Assembly (NCBI GenBank): GCA_030407315.1
Contig: JALQPE010001058.1
Location: 1 to 40,696 of the forward strand
Length of the DNA: 40,696 nucleotides
Direction of reading: 5' to 3'
Source of the DNA: Asparagopsis taxiformis
Lineage: Eukaryota; Rhodophyta; Florideophyceae; Bonnemaisoniales; Bonnemaisoniaceae
The notes below the pieces were generated by a model that saw only the letters and a program-made list of their open reading frames with translations, made no database searches and was not told the origin of the DNA. Positions 24,155 through 36,600 of this stretch are shown here, piece by piece (within the stretch, counting starts at the first letter, position 1; every line of letters starts with the position of its first letter). The translations under genes and the position numbers were made by a program.

Positions 24155-24555
24155 GTCGAAGTATAGTGATGAGACTATGAGTGAATGCTGACAAATTATT
24201 GTTTAATTTTCTGCTGACTATTTGGTGTTGACGGCATTTCCAGCGATAATGCTAAAACGATTAAAATCGGTTTCATGGGATAGCTCCAAGGTTAAACCTG
24301 TTGCGAAGTGAGGTTTCGGTTTGTTGATTGTAAATGGGAAGAAGTCGAGCCTTCCTTCCGAGTTTGCAGGTTTTAAAAGCGATTATGTTAACTCTCCAGT
24401 GACAAATTTAAAATGCAGATATTTGCAGAAACGGTGACAAAGCAAGCTCCGGGCATGGAAGAGAAGCTGCAGATTACGCAGTACCCACTTGCTCTAAGAA
24501 TCTCTATTTCTTTGAATAGCTTTAGGTTTGATGTTATAAACAATATTCAAGCAAA
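24155..24555. other. spacer without a convincing gene
   Basis: About 400 bp. A 61-codon plus-strand frame at 24413-24598 (MQIFAETVTKQAPGMEEKL..) overlaps the next ORF in another frame and lacks support. It could be a 5' exon of the Myb gene. Otherwise nothing is recognised. Confidence 0.35.
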
Positions 24556-24822
24556 ATGGGCGAGAAAAATGGAGAAAGTCGAGCAATGCGCCTCCTGAAG
24601 GATCTGATAGAGGATATCATTGAATTGGATGAGAAGGAGGCAATTCTGGCAGCTTTTGTGCGGGAAAATAGACTTCAGTCTTACAAACTCCACACTCTAA
24701 ACTCAGATTCAGTTCTCCAAATATTCGATAAAATCTAAGGAAGGTACAGGTCTCTCAACTATGCAGGTTTTATGTGCGAACTTAAGATAATGGCCGAAAT
24801 ATTTGGTTCTAAAACGAACTGA
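24556..24822 (+). CDS. small ORF, probable 5' exon of the Myb gene or separate gene
   Basis: 88 aa from ATG 24556 to TGA 24820-24822, with one TAA-Gln. It starts helical and acidic (RLLKDLIEDIIELDEKEAI) and ends ELKIMAEIFGSKTN. A short intron near 24803-24822 (19 nt, GTTCTA..GAAG) would extend it into LVMDSGLLLPNRGTPDAGV but does not by itself reach the Myb frame. It is either exon 1 of the Myb gene with an unresolved second intron, or an independent small gene. No domain recognised. Confidence 0.4.
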
Positions 24823-24899
24823 AGATCTTGTTATGGATTCTGGCCTTTTATTGCCGAATCGAGGGACGCCGGATGCAGGAGTTGGTACAACCTTTATTT

Positions 24900-25667
24900 A
24901 TGGTATAGCATAACGATGATTTCGAGTTCTTCGGACTGATATTCGGGAGTCGACCTTCAACTGTCATCGAATTTCAACTGAAACACTTCGGACCTGAGGA
25001 GAGCCACCAGGAGTGGGAGACCCAATAAGAGCAGATCCTGACTGACTTGGCGACGTACACCCCATAATAACGCAGAAAGTAGCTCGAGCACCGATGCTCC
25101 AAGAACCTGAGGTGGAATAAAATTGCCCGAGACCTGTTCTCCTTTTCAGCCAGGAAATACTTCCGAACTGGCAAGCAGTGCAGGGAACACTGGGTGAACC
25201 ACCTGGACTCAACGAGGAGGAGAAACTCAGAGTGGACTCCCGAATAAATATTCCGTATATTCATGTTTGTGAAACTCTATGGGAAGAACTGGGCTAAAAT
25301 CTCCAAACTGTTCAAAGGTGAACGCTCAGAGCACGACATCAAGAACAGGTTCCGGGCAGTCTCCAACGAAAGACAGAAATCCTCAGTCTACGAGCTCAGC
25401 TAACCGGAAATCATACACCGGGTCATCCTCATGACAAAAAAGCGATTATAGAATGCCGAGGACATTGTTGAAGAGCTGAAGTCCCACAGAGAAAACCTAA
25501 ACAAGAAAACACGGACCAGTCCGAAGAAGGCCAGAGTCTAGATTGCCCAGATCAGAACTCAATAGGGATTACGATCAGATGCCACTGGTTCCTCCGAACT
25601 GAATGTTGACCCTCAGTTAGGCGAAAGCAGTGTCCTCATCGAAAAAGTGGGACTTCGGAATCTCTGA
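24900..25667 (+). CDS. Myb/SANT-type DNA-binding protein
   Basis: 255 aa counted from ATG 24900 to TGA 25665-25667; the 5' limit is uncertain because the frame stays open upstream. The first repeat includes LRWNKIARDL...TGKQCREHW, the second SEWTPEQIFRIFMFVKLYG, KNWAKISKLFKG and HDIKNRFRA. Two consecutive W-rich helix-turn-helix units with a CREHW and a KNRF recognition-helix ending are typical of R2R3 Myb proteins common in ciliates. The linker between helices 1-2 of the first repeat is long. The C-terminal 100 residues are basic then acidic and polar. A nuclear transcription-factor role is inferred. Confidence 0.8.
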
Positions 25668-25679
25668 GAGTCTACAATA

Positions 25680-26480
25680 TCATGAAGATGATGGTTTCTT
25701 TACCCTCAAATATATTTGTTCCCAAGTTGTCGTTCGCTCCAAATAGTCAACTGTTTTACACTTCAATCTTCGAAATATTAGATATCTCGAACTATTCTCC
25801 CCATTTACTCATAACACGTTGCCCAGAAGAGCTGAGTCGAGTGACATTGTTAACTGAACATTGAGTTCAGCAATGTCCAAATTTAATGGCGTTACCTGAA
25901 GTTTAATAACTGGCTCTTAATAAAAATAACCAGTAAGGATCAGTAAAGCAAAGACTAAATCAATCCCTTAAAATGGAAGGTATCGGACCTCAGACTACTT
26001 CACAGGCTTGAAGGTTTCGAAACAGAGTATTCTCCATTGAGTTCTCCATTTAATCATGGGCTTATTTAAATTTTTCGACGTTTCCCCCATTTAAGACCTT
26101 AGTCATCCAACCATGAGCATGAGGACTCATCTATAAAGGCATCGAAGAGTCCTTTTGAGAAGTATATTCTGCTGAAACTGGAGCTTATATTAAAAAGGGA
26201 ATATTCATTGGGTAAAATATGAATGGACAGAAATAAGGCTCTCTTCAGCTTACCGATGTATAGCCTTCCTGCAATTGAGTTCGAAATCTGGTTCTGACTT
26301 ACTCTCATGCACCGTCTTTTCTTAATTCTGACCCATTTGCTCTAATATTTAAATTAAATTCCATATTTAATAAACTCGGGTATCACTCTCCCCGACCAGT
26401 TTTCCCATTATTGGTTCTCCATCCTTTATTTTTGTATTGGCTTTCCCTTTTTGGGTGCCCTTGCTTTGCCCTATTGAAGA
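25680..26480 (-). CDS. doubtful intron-rich gene on the minus strand
   Basis: No long standard frame exists, but read with Gln codons several adjacent minus-strand blocks look protein-like. From 5' to 3' they are KIKDGEPIMGKLVGESD, KSEPDFELNCRKAI, GLFDAFIDESSCSWLDDQG, VRYLPFQGIDLVFALLIL and VTPLNLDIAELNVQLTMSL, ending RTTTWEQIYLRVKK and TGA 25680-25682. Two candidate introns of 25-26 nt join the last blocks; junctions further upstream are unresolved. It could also be a decayed gene or chance, since the region is AT-rich. The function is unknown. Confidence 0.33.
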
Positions 26481-26578
26481 TGGATGTCAATTATCTACCT
26501 TCACCTAATCCGTAAATTTGGCTACTACTTTCGTAATAATAAGGCAATCTACACCTCCTTTAGATTAGGGACTCATCG

Positions 26579-28858
26579 ATGTAGGTGAAAGTGTTCTAGA
26601 GATTCGACCCCAAAGTTGAGCGTGGATCTGGGAGTGCCTGCGAGCTGTGTGGTAAGGAGTTTGGTTTGTTGGTGAAGGAGCACCAGTGCAAACGGTGTCT
26701 CCGTGCTGTATGCTCCGACTGTGGGACCAAGAAGAAAGATGTCTACAAGCAGAAAATGTAGAAGAGACCTCATCGGCTGTGCGATGTCTGTAGTGCTGAG
26801 AACAAGTTCCTCGAAGAGCACATCAAGGAGAATGGACTGGTATTCGCCACTATGAGCGATCAAGGGCTCAGGTGGGGTAAGAAGATAGCCAAACAACCAT
26901 CAATGAACGGCAGCAGTACCAGTGGCAGGGATCGGCTCCAAATAGAAAACAGCAAGAACAGTGGACGATTCACCAAAGATGTGTTCAGATAAATGTGGGA
27001 CTCCTACAACTACTCACTCAGAGAGTTCATCGGACTGCTGACATTCAAACTCAACCAAGACGATGTCTATAACCATGTACGGGCAGTCTTCGAAAAACTA
27101 CTCAGGTTCTACCCAGATTAGAAAATAGAGAACATATGCTACCTCATCATGTTCGTCCTCTGCTACTGTGAAGAGAGTCAAGCCATTGAAATATGTCTGT
27201 ACTTACTGGAACTCAAGAGGACCATCGTCGAAACTAAGGAACTGATCAACTTCTACCTTAAAGCACTATACATGAACGAGGATTCCATCAAAAAGATAGG
27301 AGACTACACTAAGAACAAGACAAAGAAATTCGTCAATAACTTCTCCATCAATATGGTGACTGCAGAGGCATCCATCTACCTCATCAGCAAGCTACTTGAA
27401 CGCAAAAAAATCGATGAACTCTATATGTTTTATGCTCTGGTAATTGATACCAATAAGGATGCCCTTATCAAGCATCGAAATAGCAAAAACGACTGTGACT
27501 TATCACTGGTTAGGAATTGTAACCTGGAACGTATCAGCCAAAAGTACCGTCAATTGGGTCCTCTTAAGACCCAGAAATTCATCAAAAATGAGATTCCGAG
27601 TGTTAAATATGAGTCAGCTAAGAGTGAGGTTAACATTGACTATAACCATCGAGACAGTGATTACTATTCGGTGAAGGATGGAGAAGACATGAGCCCAGAT
27701 ATCAAAGAGATGACTCATGGGTTCAGTAAGAAGAAACCCTATGAAGATGAGGGTAAGTTCTTGGGTACAACTCAAAGTGAATACCATGATGACATAAACA
27801 GTGTGAGTAGTTTCGACATTCAGTCGGTCAATGCTGACGGGTACAACAACTATCGAAGTCCAGACAGGAACCCATCCAACTATGAAGGGACCAGTAACAA
27901 TCAACTGAAGGTGAACTCTCCCTATATGGACAAACCCAGTGAGACTTACAGTCGGAAGAACACCAACCAGTCAGATGGGAGTCAGTACAATGATTCACCC
28001 AAGAAGAGACTCCTAGATTTGGGGGAGAAACCTGAGTGCTAAGAGTGCAAGAAGCACCAGAAGGAAATCAAGGATCTGGAGCAGAAGCTACAGATGAAGA
28101 ATCTCGAAGTGGAGAACCTGGAAATCAGGATCAGACTAGAAATTGAAAACCAAAGTAAAAAGATAGCTAATTCCGAAGGCATCAATGAGTCCAGTATCAA
28201 CGAACAGGACTACGAGAGACTCCATGAGGAAGTCAACAAGTTCAGGAACCTGGTAGCCACACTCACAGCCACCAACAACCAGCTCGAGAAGGACAAACTC
28301 GATCTGGAGAACCAGGTACGGAGACTGGACAATGAGAGAGAATTGACTGCCAAGTTAAGGCAGGAAGGAGTAGCCCTGAGGAACCAGGTGGAAGAACTAA
28401 CACTGACCAACAAGATGATCAGGAATAAACTGGAATCATCATCAATGGCATCAACCACCTCCTCCAGAAGGGACACCCTCTCAGTCTCAGATCCTGAACT
28501 ACGGAAAATGAACTAAATGCTCAAGAGTTCCCTCATGGAGAAAAACGACCAGTTGGAGTCCATCATGAAGCAGAACCAACTGCTCACGTATCAACTTGAA
28601 TCACTTAGCACCGACAACGATGCAGTCACCAAACTAGAAACACAAAAACTAGAACTCGAACGCAAAAACTCAGAGCTCATGACCAAGATCAGTGACCTAT
28701 CCAACCACATCGTCAAGGAGGAAGCAGAAAAACTCAAGTACTCAGAAATGGTGTTCTAATTGCAGGAGACCGTCAAAGACTTCGAGAGGGAGAAAGTAGC
28801 TAGGACCAAGAGCACCACTATCCAGAGTGAGAAATCCTCGGAGTGTGACATTTTTTGA
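26579..28858 (+). CDS. FYVE-type zinc-finger coiled-coil protein
   Basis: 759 aa in one frame, ATG 26579 to TGA 28856-28858, with TAA/TAG-Gln. Residues about 20-75 have four CxxC pairs (CELC, CKRC, CSDC, CDVC) spaced as in FYVE domains. The PI3P-binding RRHHCR motif is replaced by KEHQCKRC, so it is better called FYVE-related. Residues 130-300 are helical (SLREFIGLLTFKLN, EICLYLLELKR) and may be a RUN-like or Rab-effector fold. A disordered Ser/Asn region follows. The last 270 residues are coiled coil with regular heptads (NQLEKDKLDLENQVRRLD). An endosomal tether or Rab effector role is an inference. Confidence 0.8.
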
Positions 28859-28937
28859 ATTCGATCTTATATCCATCATCATCAATTGGGTGTATTACCA
28901 TTATAAGTATAAACAGATAGTACATACCACCATAGTA

Positions 28938-30457
28938 ATGTCTGACCGGAACTTCAGCCTGCTACATGAACCCTAGTTCCCCCCTACCATCAAGTCAAGA
29001 CTGGCTCTCTTCATCCCTACCACCGTGCTCTTCATCATTGGCTTCATAATCAACATTACATCAAACTAGTCTATGTTCAATACCAACATGAACATTGTCC
29101 CTAGTCTCCAATAGGGCTATACTAAACAATCCTTCCTGACGATCTTCATGAATGTAGTGTCGAATGTGTTCAACCCTATCTTGTGTGCTGGGTATATCCT
29201 GGTGTTCTTTCTCATTTCTTACCGTAAACTGGAGATCTTGGTGTTCTTGATTTGGTTCATCTTCCTGTCATTCGTGCTGTCACTGCTTAAGTCCCTCATC
29301 CAGTACTTGTACCCTAACATAGTCAGCCTCGACCATACTGGTTACCTGATGGTAATGTCCAGATGCTAGAGTGGACCTGCTACACCGAATATGGGTGCCC
29401 CAGTGGACACTCCATGATGGGAATCATCCTACTATAATTTCTAGTCAGGTTCTTTGCTAGGGTTCATAGGTGTGTATCCAAGTACATTGCCCTGTTCTAC
29501 ATCTTGATAGTGGTGCTGCAGGCACTGGTCATGTTCTCTCGGGTATTCCTGGGAATGCACTCCATCAATCAGGTACTATTCGGACTGATGATCGGCATCT
29601 ACAGTTTCGTACCCTACTACCTGTTCGTCTAGAAGTGGCTGCTGGACAGCTGCAAACAGATATCCAAGAACAATGCTCTGAGGGACTTGTTAACCATCTA
29701 CCTAGGAGTGTTCCTGGCTATCGCTATTGAAGTCATCGTTGCCTTCGTGCCTACCTATAACAACAACACTTACCTGACACAGATTCTGGCTACTCCTGGC
29801 TGTGAGTCAACCTTGGAGGCCAGATCCTTCCAATACAGGTGTTTTGAGGACTCAGCTATCATCAATGCCGGTTTTGCCATCCTATTTTCCTTCACTATTC
29901 TGAAGAAACCACAAAATCTATCAAAGATGCTGGTATACTCCCGGCTATCTGGGAAGTTCCTACTGAAGTTCCTGTTAACTATCGGCATTGCCCTCATTCC
30001 ATTGGCCATCTTCCTGAATCCTTTCTGGAAGGATATCAAAACTGGAGTCGGAGCATTGGCATCGATCCTCTGGGCATGCAATGTGTTTGGGTTTTTCTTG
30101 GGGATGACCTTCCTGCTCACAGTGACAGCCTCCCTATGCAAGAAACTCAACTTTGAGATGTATCAGCAACCAGAGACCTATGATGACTTCAAACAATTCG
30201 AAGTGTCAGAGTACTTCATCGATGTCAACAGGACAGCCAAAGAACAAACACGACTAGATAACAAGGAAATGCTGATAGACAGGCACAATTCAATAGAAGT
30301 AGAACCAAAGATCAAAAAGAGTGCCACGCAACCACCCAAGGCCGAAGGAGTGATGCTGGAAGAAAGGAAAACAGCCACCATCGAAATCAACAAAACAGGA
30401 GATATAGTGGTAGAAGATTAAGGGTCAGCCAACAAGAGTGACGATTGTGATCTCTGA
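28938..30457 (+). CDS. PAP2/glucose-6-phosphatase-like membrane phosphatase
   Basis: 499 aa after one 20-nt intron (29352-29371, GTAATG..AGAG), which places YGCPSGHSMMGI in frame. That is the PAP2 PSGH block. The third block reads SRVFLGMHSINQ: Ser-Arg and His are kept but the usual Asp four residues after His is Gln (encoded CAG). About eight or more TM segments are visible (LALFIPTTVLFIIGFIIN, ILVFFLISY, FIFLSFVLSLL, ILIVVLQALVMF, LGVFLAIAIEVIVAFV, FLLTIGIALIPLAIFL, FFLGMTFLLTVTASL). The C-terminal 90 residues are cytosolic and charged. The family removes phosphate from lipids or sugar phosphates in the ER/Golgi; activity here is uncertain given the substitution. Confidence 0.83.
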
Positions 30458-30550
30458 TATGTCATATTGAACAGTACTGAACAACCATGATAAAAGATTA
30501 GATATCCTGAGTAGTAAGTTCGGATAGGACAAAGACGTTATAACCAGAAA

Positions 30551-31501
30551 TCAATGTAAAGATGAGTCAAGTGCTCTGTTAGTTTTCGCCTTGAAGTCAA
30601 ATGCCGAGAGTCTCTTCTTCCGAGGTGGCTCACTGTACACTGGAGTCATCGCATGCTTACTGCCTTTTCTATTAAGGTTGATAGATGGCATGATCATGCC
30701 TGATGGTTCATCCATAACTTCTGAGAACTTCCTTGCTATTCCTGACCGTATCCTCCACATATCGACATCTTTCCTCTCTTTGATACCTTCAGCCCACTTA
30801 TCCAGCTATTCTAACAGATTTCCGATGTTCCAGTTCCATATCTTAGACCTATTTGAGCTCAGAAATTTCTCGAAGTTCGAGGGTGGGCTACCATTCAGAG
30901 CTTTCACTCTCTCTTTGTCCTTCATGAAGCTCTTGATAGCTTCTGCAATGCTGCCATTTGATGTAATAGATGGTAATCTCTCTATGGTAGTCTTGGTCTG
31001 ATTCTGCAGCTTAAGTAGTGCATTAGTCTGAGTGTCTATTTTATCTTCTAATTCTACAACCTTCCTCCTTGACTCTTCGAGTTCCCTGGTCAGTTGTTCG
31101 TTCTCATCCTTGTATGAGACCAGTTTATCCAGGATGTCGGATATGTGTTTTTTGGTTGGTGACCGTGCTTCCTGTTCCAATTTGAGTTTCTGGCTCAGTT
31201 TCCTGATTTCAGTTTCTAGGTCCTTGATCACTATCTCATATTTTCTGTTGATCTTAGCCTCGTTGTATTTCTTGCATCGGTTGATGGAAGTGTCGAATTC
31301 GTTGATTAGTTGTGATGCCTGCCCGTATAGGTTGGGTAGTTCTTGAGTCTGACCTTGTGCTTCCTCATTGATCTGACTTCCGTTCTGTGCTACTGTCCTT
31401 GGTGACAGTTTGGTTTAAGTGATGATGCTGATGACTGTTCCTAAGTGTGTTTTGTGCTCTCCTTCTTCCTGTATTATTTGCGAGTTGGTGATATCTGCCA
31501 T
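30551..31501 (-). CDS. coiled-coil protein, 316 aa
   Basis: Single frame from ATG 31499-31501 to TGA 30551-30553. The centre is a continuous coiled coil (DLETEIRKLSQKLKLEQEA, LVSYKDENEQLTRELEESR, VVELEDKIDTQTNALLKLQ). It is followed by a globular-looking stretch (EKFLSSNRSKIWNWNIGN, LDKWAEGIKERKDVDMW) and a basic tail (SEPPRKKRLSAFDFKAK). I recognise no family. It converges with the PAP2 gene (93 bp between stops). Confidence 0.68.
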
Positions 31502-31558
31502 TGATAGTCTCTTAGTTTTATTTATAATGGTGCATATTTTGATACAACAGTAGCCCTA

Positions 31559-33374
31559 TCACTGCCTCTTCTTTTCTTGATCTGAGTTCAGATAGTGCCC
31601 TCCCTTCCTCTTCCAGAACTTCTTGCTCAGGTACTTGCTCACATACTCCTTAATTTGGGCATCTATTTGGAGTGGTTCAGTCCTCCCTTGTTCCCTCAGA
31701 TATCCTTCATAGGTCTTGACTATGGTCTCATCCCTGGTCTTCATGACTTTCTCCTTAACCTTGACTATCCTCTCCAGTCTGACTGCCTTCAATTTGGAGT
31801 TAATTTCGGTCATCTCAGGTGCTGATGGCTGCAATTGTTTCATCTCATATAGGATAGGAGTGCTGTCATTCTTAGTCAAAATAGACAGACTGGAGTCATT
31901 GCCCCTCTCAGAACTCCGAATGTGCCTCTCATTGGACATCCTGGACATGTTCGAAGGAATGTTCGAACTCTCATTCCGGGTCTTACGTCGATTAATAAGG
32001 ATGTTCATCTTCTTCTAGACCAAAGAGTCATACTTGTCAGTAATACTGTTACTGGAGTGCTATCTAAGGTCTGACAGTTTGGAACCAGATAAGCATGGTT
32101 GATTGATTCGATGCATCTTCTTTTCCTCAATGGGGAACTCCAGTGCTTTCAGCATCCTGGGTTCAGTTTTGCTGTAGTTGTGAAATCTGATGTTGGACAC
32201 ACTGTTATTGAAGAAGTCACTCCCTGTTTTATCTGCTTTGTTCTCCTTATTTATACTATCTACTGGCTTGACTGCCACTGTATTGGATGTGCCTTGACTC
32301 TTCTTCCAGTTCTGTTTTTTCTTATGAGGGTTCTTCAATATTTCTTCCAGATTTTTCTTGGATATCCTGTAGCACTCACACTTCTCGGTCACGCACTTAG
32401 CACTTTCCAGTAACCTAACCCCTATGACTTTCCCTGTGCCTGCTTCCCTGCCTATGATGTTGGACACCACCAAACTGGGTCCCTTCGTGATGTATGACCA
32501 CCGTTTATGTGGATTCATACTCTCTATAGTAATCTCAACTTCTCCTGACTGCAAGAAGTAGGCGATGGGTTCATCAGCCATTTCATACTCATAGATACTG
32601 TCATAACTCAGTGGTGCTTCATCCCGTTTCCTGTTCGAGTACACTTCCTGGTTGAACTTGAACAGATGGAACTCAAATTTGGAGATCTCTGCCATGACCT
32701 TCCCCCTGGCTACATCCTTCATGATGGGGAAGCTCATCAAGAACCTAATCTTATCCATGTACTTCTCCCTCAACCGGGCAAATATCCTCTCATCAATCCT
32801 GTCACTCTGCAGTTTGAGAGCAATGGAGTCCGGAATGGTGGCGATAGCATGCCCTATTGGATGGATGGCTGGATTGAAGAACCCCTATTATTGAAATATG
32901 GCATAGTTCCCCCATTCCATGAACATCCCCTGTTGTTTCCTGTCACTGTTGCTCCTATTGGTACCATTGAGGTTCTGGTTGGTTGATTTTTCCCTCCTGA
33001 TTCTGATGGGTGGTCTCTTGCCTAGCTGTGTGCTGTTGAGGGATGTGATGAGTGGTCCCTTAGGGTTCATGATAGCTGATGTTAGTTTCTTATATTTTCT
33101 GGTCAGGTGCTCACTGTCTGCCCTGCGAGGTATGATGGTCCCCTCCCCAAAGAATATATGGATGGCTGAGTGTTTCATCTCATATAAGTCACGCTCAGAC
33201 ACGATGTCCACCTCAATAGTCCCAATCACCTGGGAGTAGTCCTCCTACATAGATACTCAAGGTTACCCAGTCAAGGTGGTGCCTAAACTAGGCAAACAGA
33301 GGAATCTTCTGCAAGTACTCATTCAGCAGGTTCATGTCCCGATCTTACACCGAGTCAAAGATATTGTCAATCAT
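31559..33374 (-). CDS. cyclic nucleotide-binding-domain protein
   Basis: 598 aa after one 19-nt intron (33230-33248, GTAGGA..CCAG). Splicing joins LLNEYLQKIPLFAQF to the downstream frame VIGTIEVDIVSERDLYEM. CNB-like elements are YEMKHSAIHIFFGEGTIIPRR in the first half and, in the second, IRFLMSFPIMKDVARGKVM, IAYFLQSGEVEITIE, PSLVVSNIIGREAG and CECYRISKKNLEEIL. This is the order of strands and hinge helix in CAP/PKA-type folds, though the phosphate-binding cassette is not canonical. The C-terminal third is basic and polar. The frame is also open upstream of the chosen ATG (LRCALILFRHRKSRGAA), so an earlier exon is possible. Confidence 0.68.
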
Positions 33375-33615
33375 AGAGGCTGCACCCCTCGATTTTCGAT
33401 GTCGAAATAATATCAGAGCACATCGAAGGAAGCCATCAATGTTAATCAAATTATAAACGGGAAAACAATGAATATCAGAAGAAGGATACTCAGATAAGGA
33501 ACACCATTAATCAGGGATAGACGAGTCTATTTTTCCATATCATAATTGTCATTAATCCTTCTTATTGAGTGTCCCTGATTCAAACATTGTATATCAATCA
33601 ATCTATCATATTTAA
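33375..33615. promoter_or_regulatory. divergent spacer between CNB gene and kinesin gene
   Basis: 241 bp between divergent starts. The half nearest the kinesin is AT-rich (ATATCATAATTGTCATTAAT, CATATTTAA before the ATG). The half nearest the CNB gene remains open in its frame and looks coding, so part of it may be a CNB 5' exon. Confidence 0.35.
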
Positions 33616-36600
33616 ATGGAGCCTGAGAGTTAGCCGTAGCGGAAATCTCAGAGGACTCGTGTTCGGGTGGCTATCCGTGTGCGTCCCCTGATAACCAAGT
33701 AGTTGCTCTAGAACTAGTCCAAGATCGTGTCTTACCCTAGTTCTAAGGAGATCATAATTAACCAGGATCGTCGGTTTAAGTTCGATCGAGTGTTCTCTGA
33801 GAGTTCTCACCAATCTGAGGTCTATGACTGCTGTGCTAAGGATCTGGTATCAGGGTGCTTTGATGGGTACAATGCAGCCATCCTAGCCTATGGACAGACG
33901 GGAAGTACCTGAGCTCAAATTTAGGAAGGCGGCAAGACACATACCATGGGGACCTCAGCCACATCACACCAAGCAGGCATCATACCATCAGTCATCGAAA
34001 CCATATTCAACAGAGTTGAAGAAGAACGATAGACAGCTGATATCACAGTCAAGGTATCCTTCCTAGAAATATACAACGAAAACATCATCGACCTACTCAG
34101 TGACGATGCCAAAAACAGGAAGAACAAGGACAACGGCATATCCATCAGGGAAGAAAAGGATGGAGCCATCAACATCATGGGAGCACACGAACAGGAAGTC
34201 AACAAAGCCAGTTAAATGTACGCACTGTTGAGCAAGGGAGGCAACCATAGGACAGTAGCACAAACCGACATGAACAATGAGTCATCACGGTCACATGCCA
34301 TATTCACAGTGTTCCTGACCAAACACACCAAGGGAGCAGAGGATGATGGGTTCTATACCAGTTCTAAGTTCTTCTTTGTAGATTTGGCTGGGTCTGAGCG
34401 TATCAAGAAGACCAAAGCCACAGGGAACACCCTCAAGGAAGGCATCAACATCAACATGGGACTGCTAGAACTGGGCAATGTCATATCAGCACTGTCCAGC
34501 ATCGATAAGAGGCAGGGGCAGCATATCACATACAGGAATTCCAAACTGACAAGGATGCTCCAGGATTGTCTAGGTGGCAACTCCAATACCTATATGATAG
34601 CCTGCATCAGTCCTGCAGAGTCCAACTATGAAGAGAGTCTCAACACACTCAACTATGCCAGCAAGGCCATGAACATCAAGAACAAACCAGTCATCAACAG
34701 AGATCCACTCACTCAACTCAAAATCAGAGTCACCGAACTAGAAACAGAAAACAAACAACTCAAGACCATACTCAGTGAAAAAGGACTGACATATGTCGAA
34801 ACTGATATCAAGAACCCAATCACTGATGAAAGGAAGTCATCAGAGAGTGCCAAGCAGTATCAACTAAAAATAGACGGTCTGACCAACAAACTCCTGCATG
34901 AGACGAAGAGACTCAATGAACTCGAAATCAGGAACTTCGAACTTACTCGAGAGAAGGATATGGCATCATTTGCCATTGAGGAACTGAAGAAGTCCTACCC
35001 TGAAGTGTACTCCCAGTTGAAGATCCTCTCTGGCGATGAGACCAGTAACCAGAAGGGCATCATCGACCAGTATTTATAGGAAATCCAGAGTCTGACATCT
35101 AAGTTGGAGGACAGGGATAAAATGGTCCATCAAATGACCTTCTAACTAGAGAAGCTTTCAGAGATGAATAAGAAGGATGAACAGTGCTTTAAGGAGCAGG
35201 CCAAGATCATCCACAAACTGAGCAGAGAGAACCTCCTAACTCATCGATAAAATGAATTTTTGATTGACAAAATCAAAGCCCTTGAGAAGGAGAAACACAG
35301 CCAGGCATCGAGCAATGAGGACACCCACAGTTTTGAGAAGAAGGAGTACAGTGGTTAGTATGTGAATATGAGTTTCGATGCATCGAGGGATGAGTCCATG
35401 GACATGGATGATGCCACCCTTGAGTCTCACCCATAATTGATGGAGAGGAAGAAACACAACTAGAGACTGGAGAGTCAGTTTGTGTTCTTGAAGAGTGACA
35501 TTGAGCAGAAGGAGGACTTCCTGGAGAAGATGAACACAGACCAGATATCCCTAGAATACCAGCTAATAGCCGAAATGAAGGAATAGTATCACCAGAAAAT
35601 AGTGCTATTGGAAAGGGAGAAAGAATCACTCATCAAGTATACTCAGGGTAGCACCAGCCAGCCAGTCAGCCAGAAAGACAAAACCAAGTTCCTGAACAGG
35701 ATAGAAGGACTAGAAACAGAACTCAAAGAGTACAGGAAGAAAGTCAAGGAACAGAAAAACCTAGAGAAACTGGTCACCACCCAGAACACCAAAATCAAAG
35801 AACTGGCAGACGAAATCAAAAAGACCAAAGTACAGAAAGTAGAACTATCAAGGAAAATAAAGGAAGATAAAGAAGAATTTGAGAAGTTCAAGGCCACCAA
35901 AGTCAAGGATTTGATACTCACACGTAAGGAAACAGTCAGGAAAGATAGGCACATCAGGAAAGTACAGATGGAACATGCCAAAGCAGTGCACTCAAACATG
36001 AAGAAAGAAGAAGAAATCAAGAGAGTCAAGAAGGTGAATGACTCACTCAAAGCCATCATCAAGGGCAGTCTCAACAGTCCATCAGTGGTAGCATCATCCC
36101 AACTGAAACACGAATCATCAGCCACCAACTTGGCATCTCGGAGATAAATCAACAAATCATACAAGGTGACAGGGCACAGTCACCAACCCAGCATAACTGA
36201 ACCTCCAATAAGTGACAAGGAAGCTGACCAACTAGTCAGTGAATCCATGAGGAGAATCCTGCTAATAATCACTCGAACCCAGGACATCTAGAAGTATCAA
36301 ACAAAATCCATCGAAGCCGAGAGGGAACTTGAGTAGTTGCTGAATGAGGATGCTAACTGTAAAATAACAATGGAAAGACTCAAAGTCCTCTCAACAGTAG
36401 TCCGGGAGGAAACCGAAGCAGAGCAGAACGATAGAGAGGTTGAAATGGAAGAGTTAGCCATCAGGATAAGTGACCTGCAGGGAAGGATTGAGAATGCAGG
36501 TGACGGTCTTGACTATTGCAGACAGAAGGTGACCATCCTGACAGAGCAGTCCACATCCAACATATTCGACATAGACTCAGAAATCCTGCTGAACAAGAAG

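Noticed and set aside
30591..31346. Long plus-strand ORFs opposite the coiled-coil gene
   Set aside because: They are antisense shadows of a coiled-coil frame with biased codons; the minus-strand frame is longer, starts and stops cleanly, and is protein-like.
35643..36164. 173-codon minus-strand ORF inside the kinesin
   Set aside because: It is Ser/Leu-rich antisense of Lys/Glu-rich coiled coil and overlaps a conserved gene.
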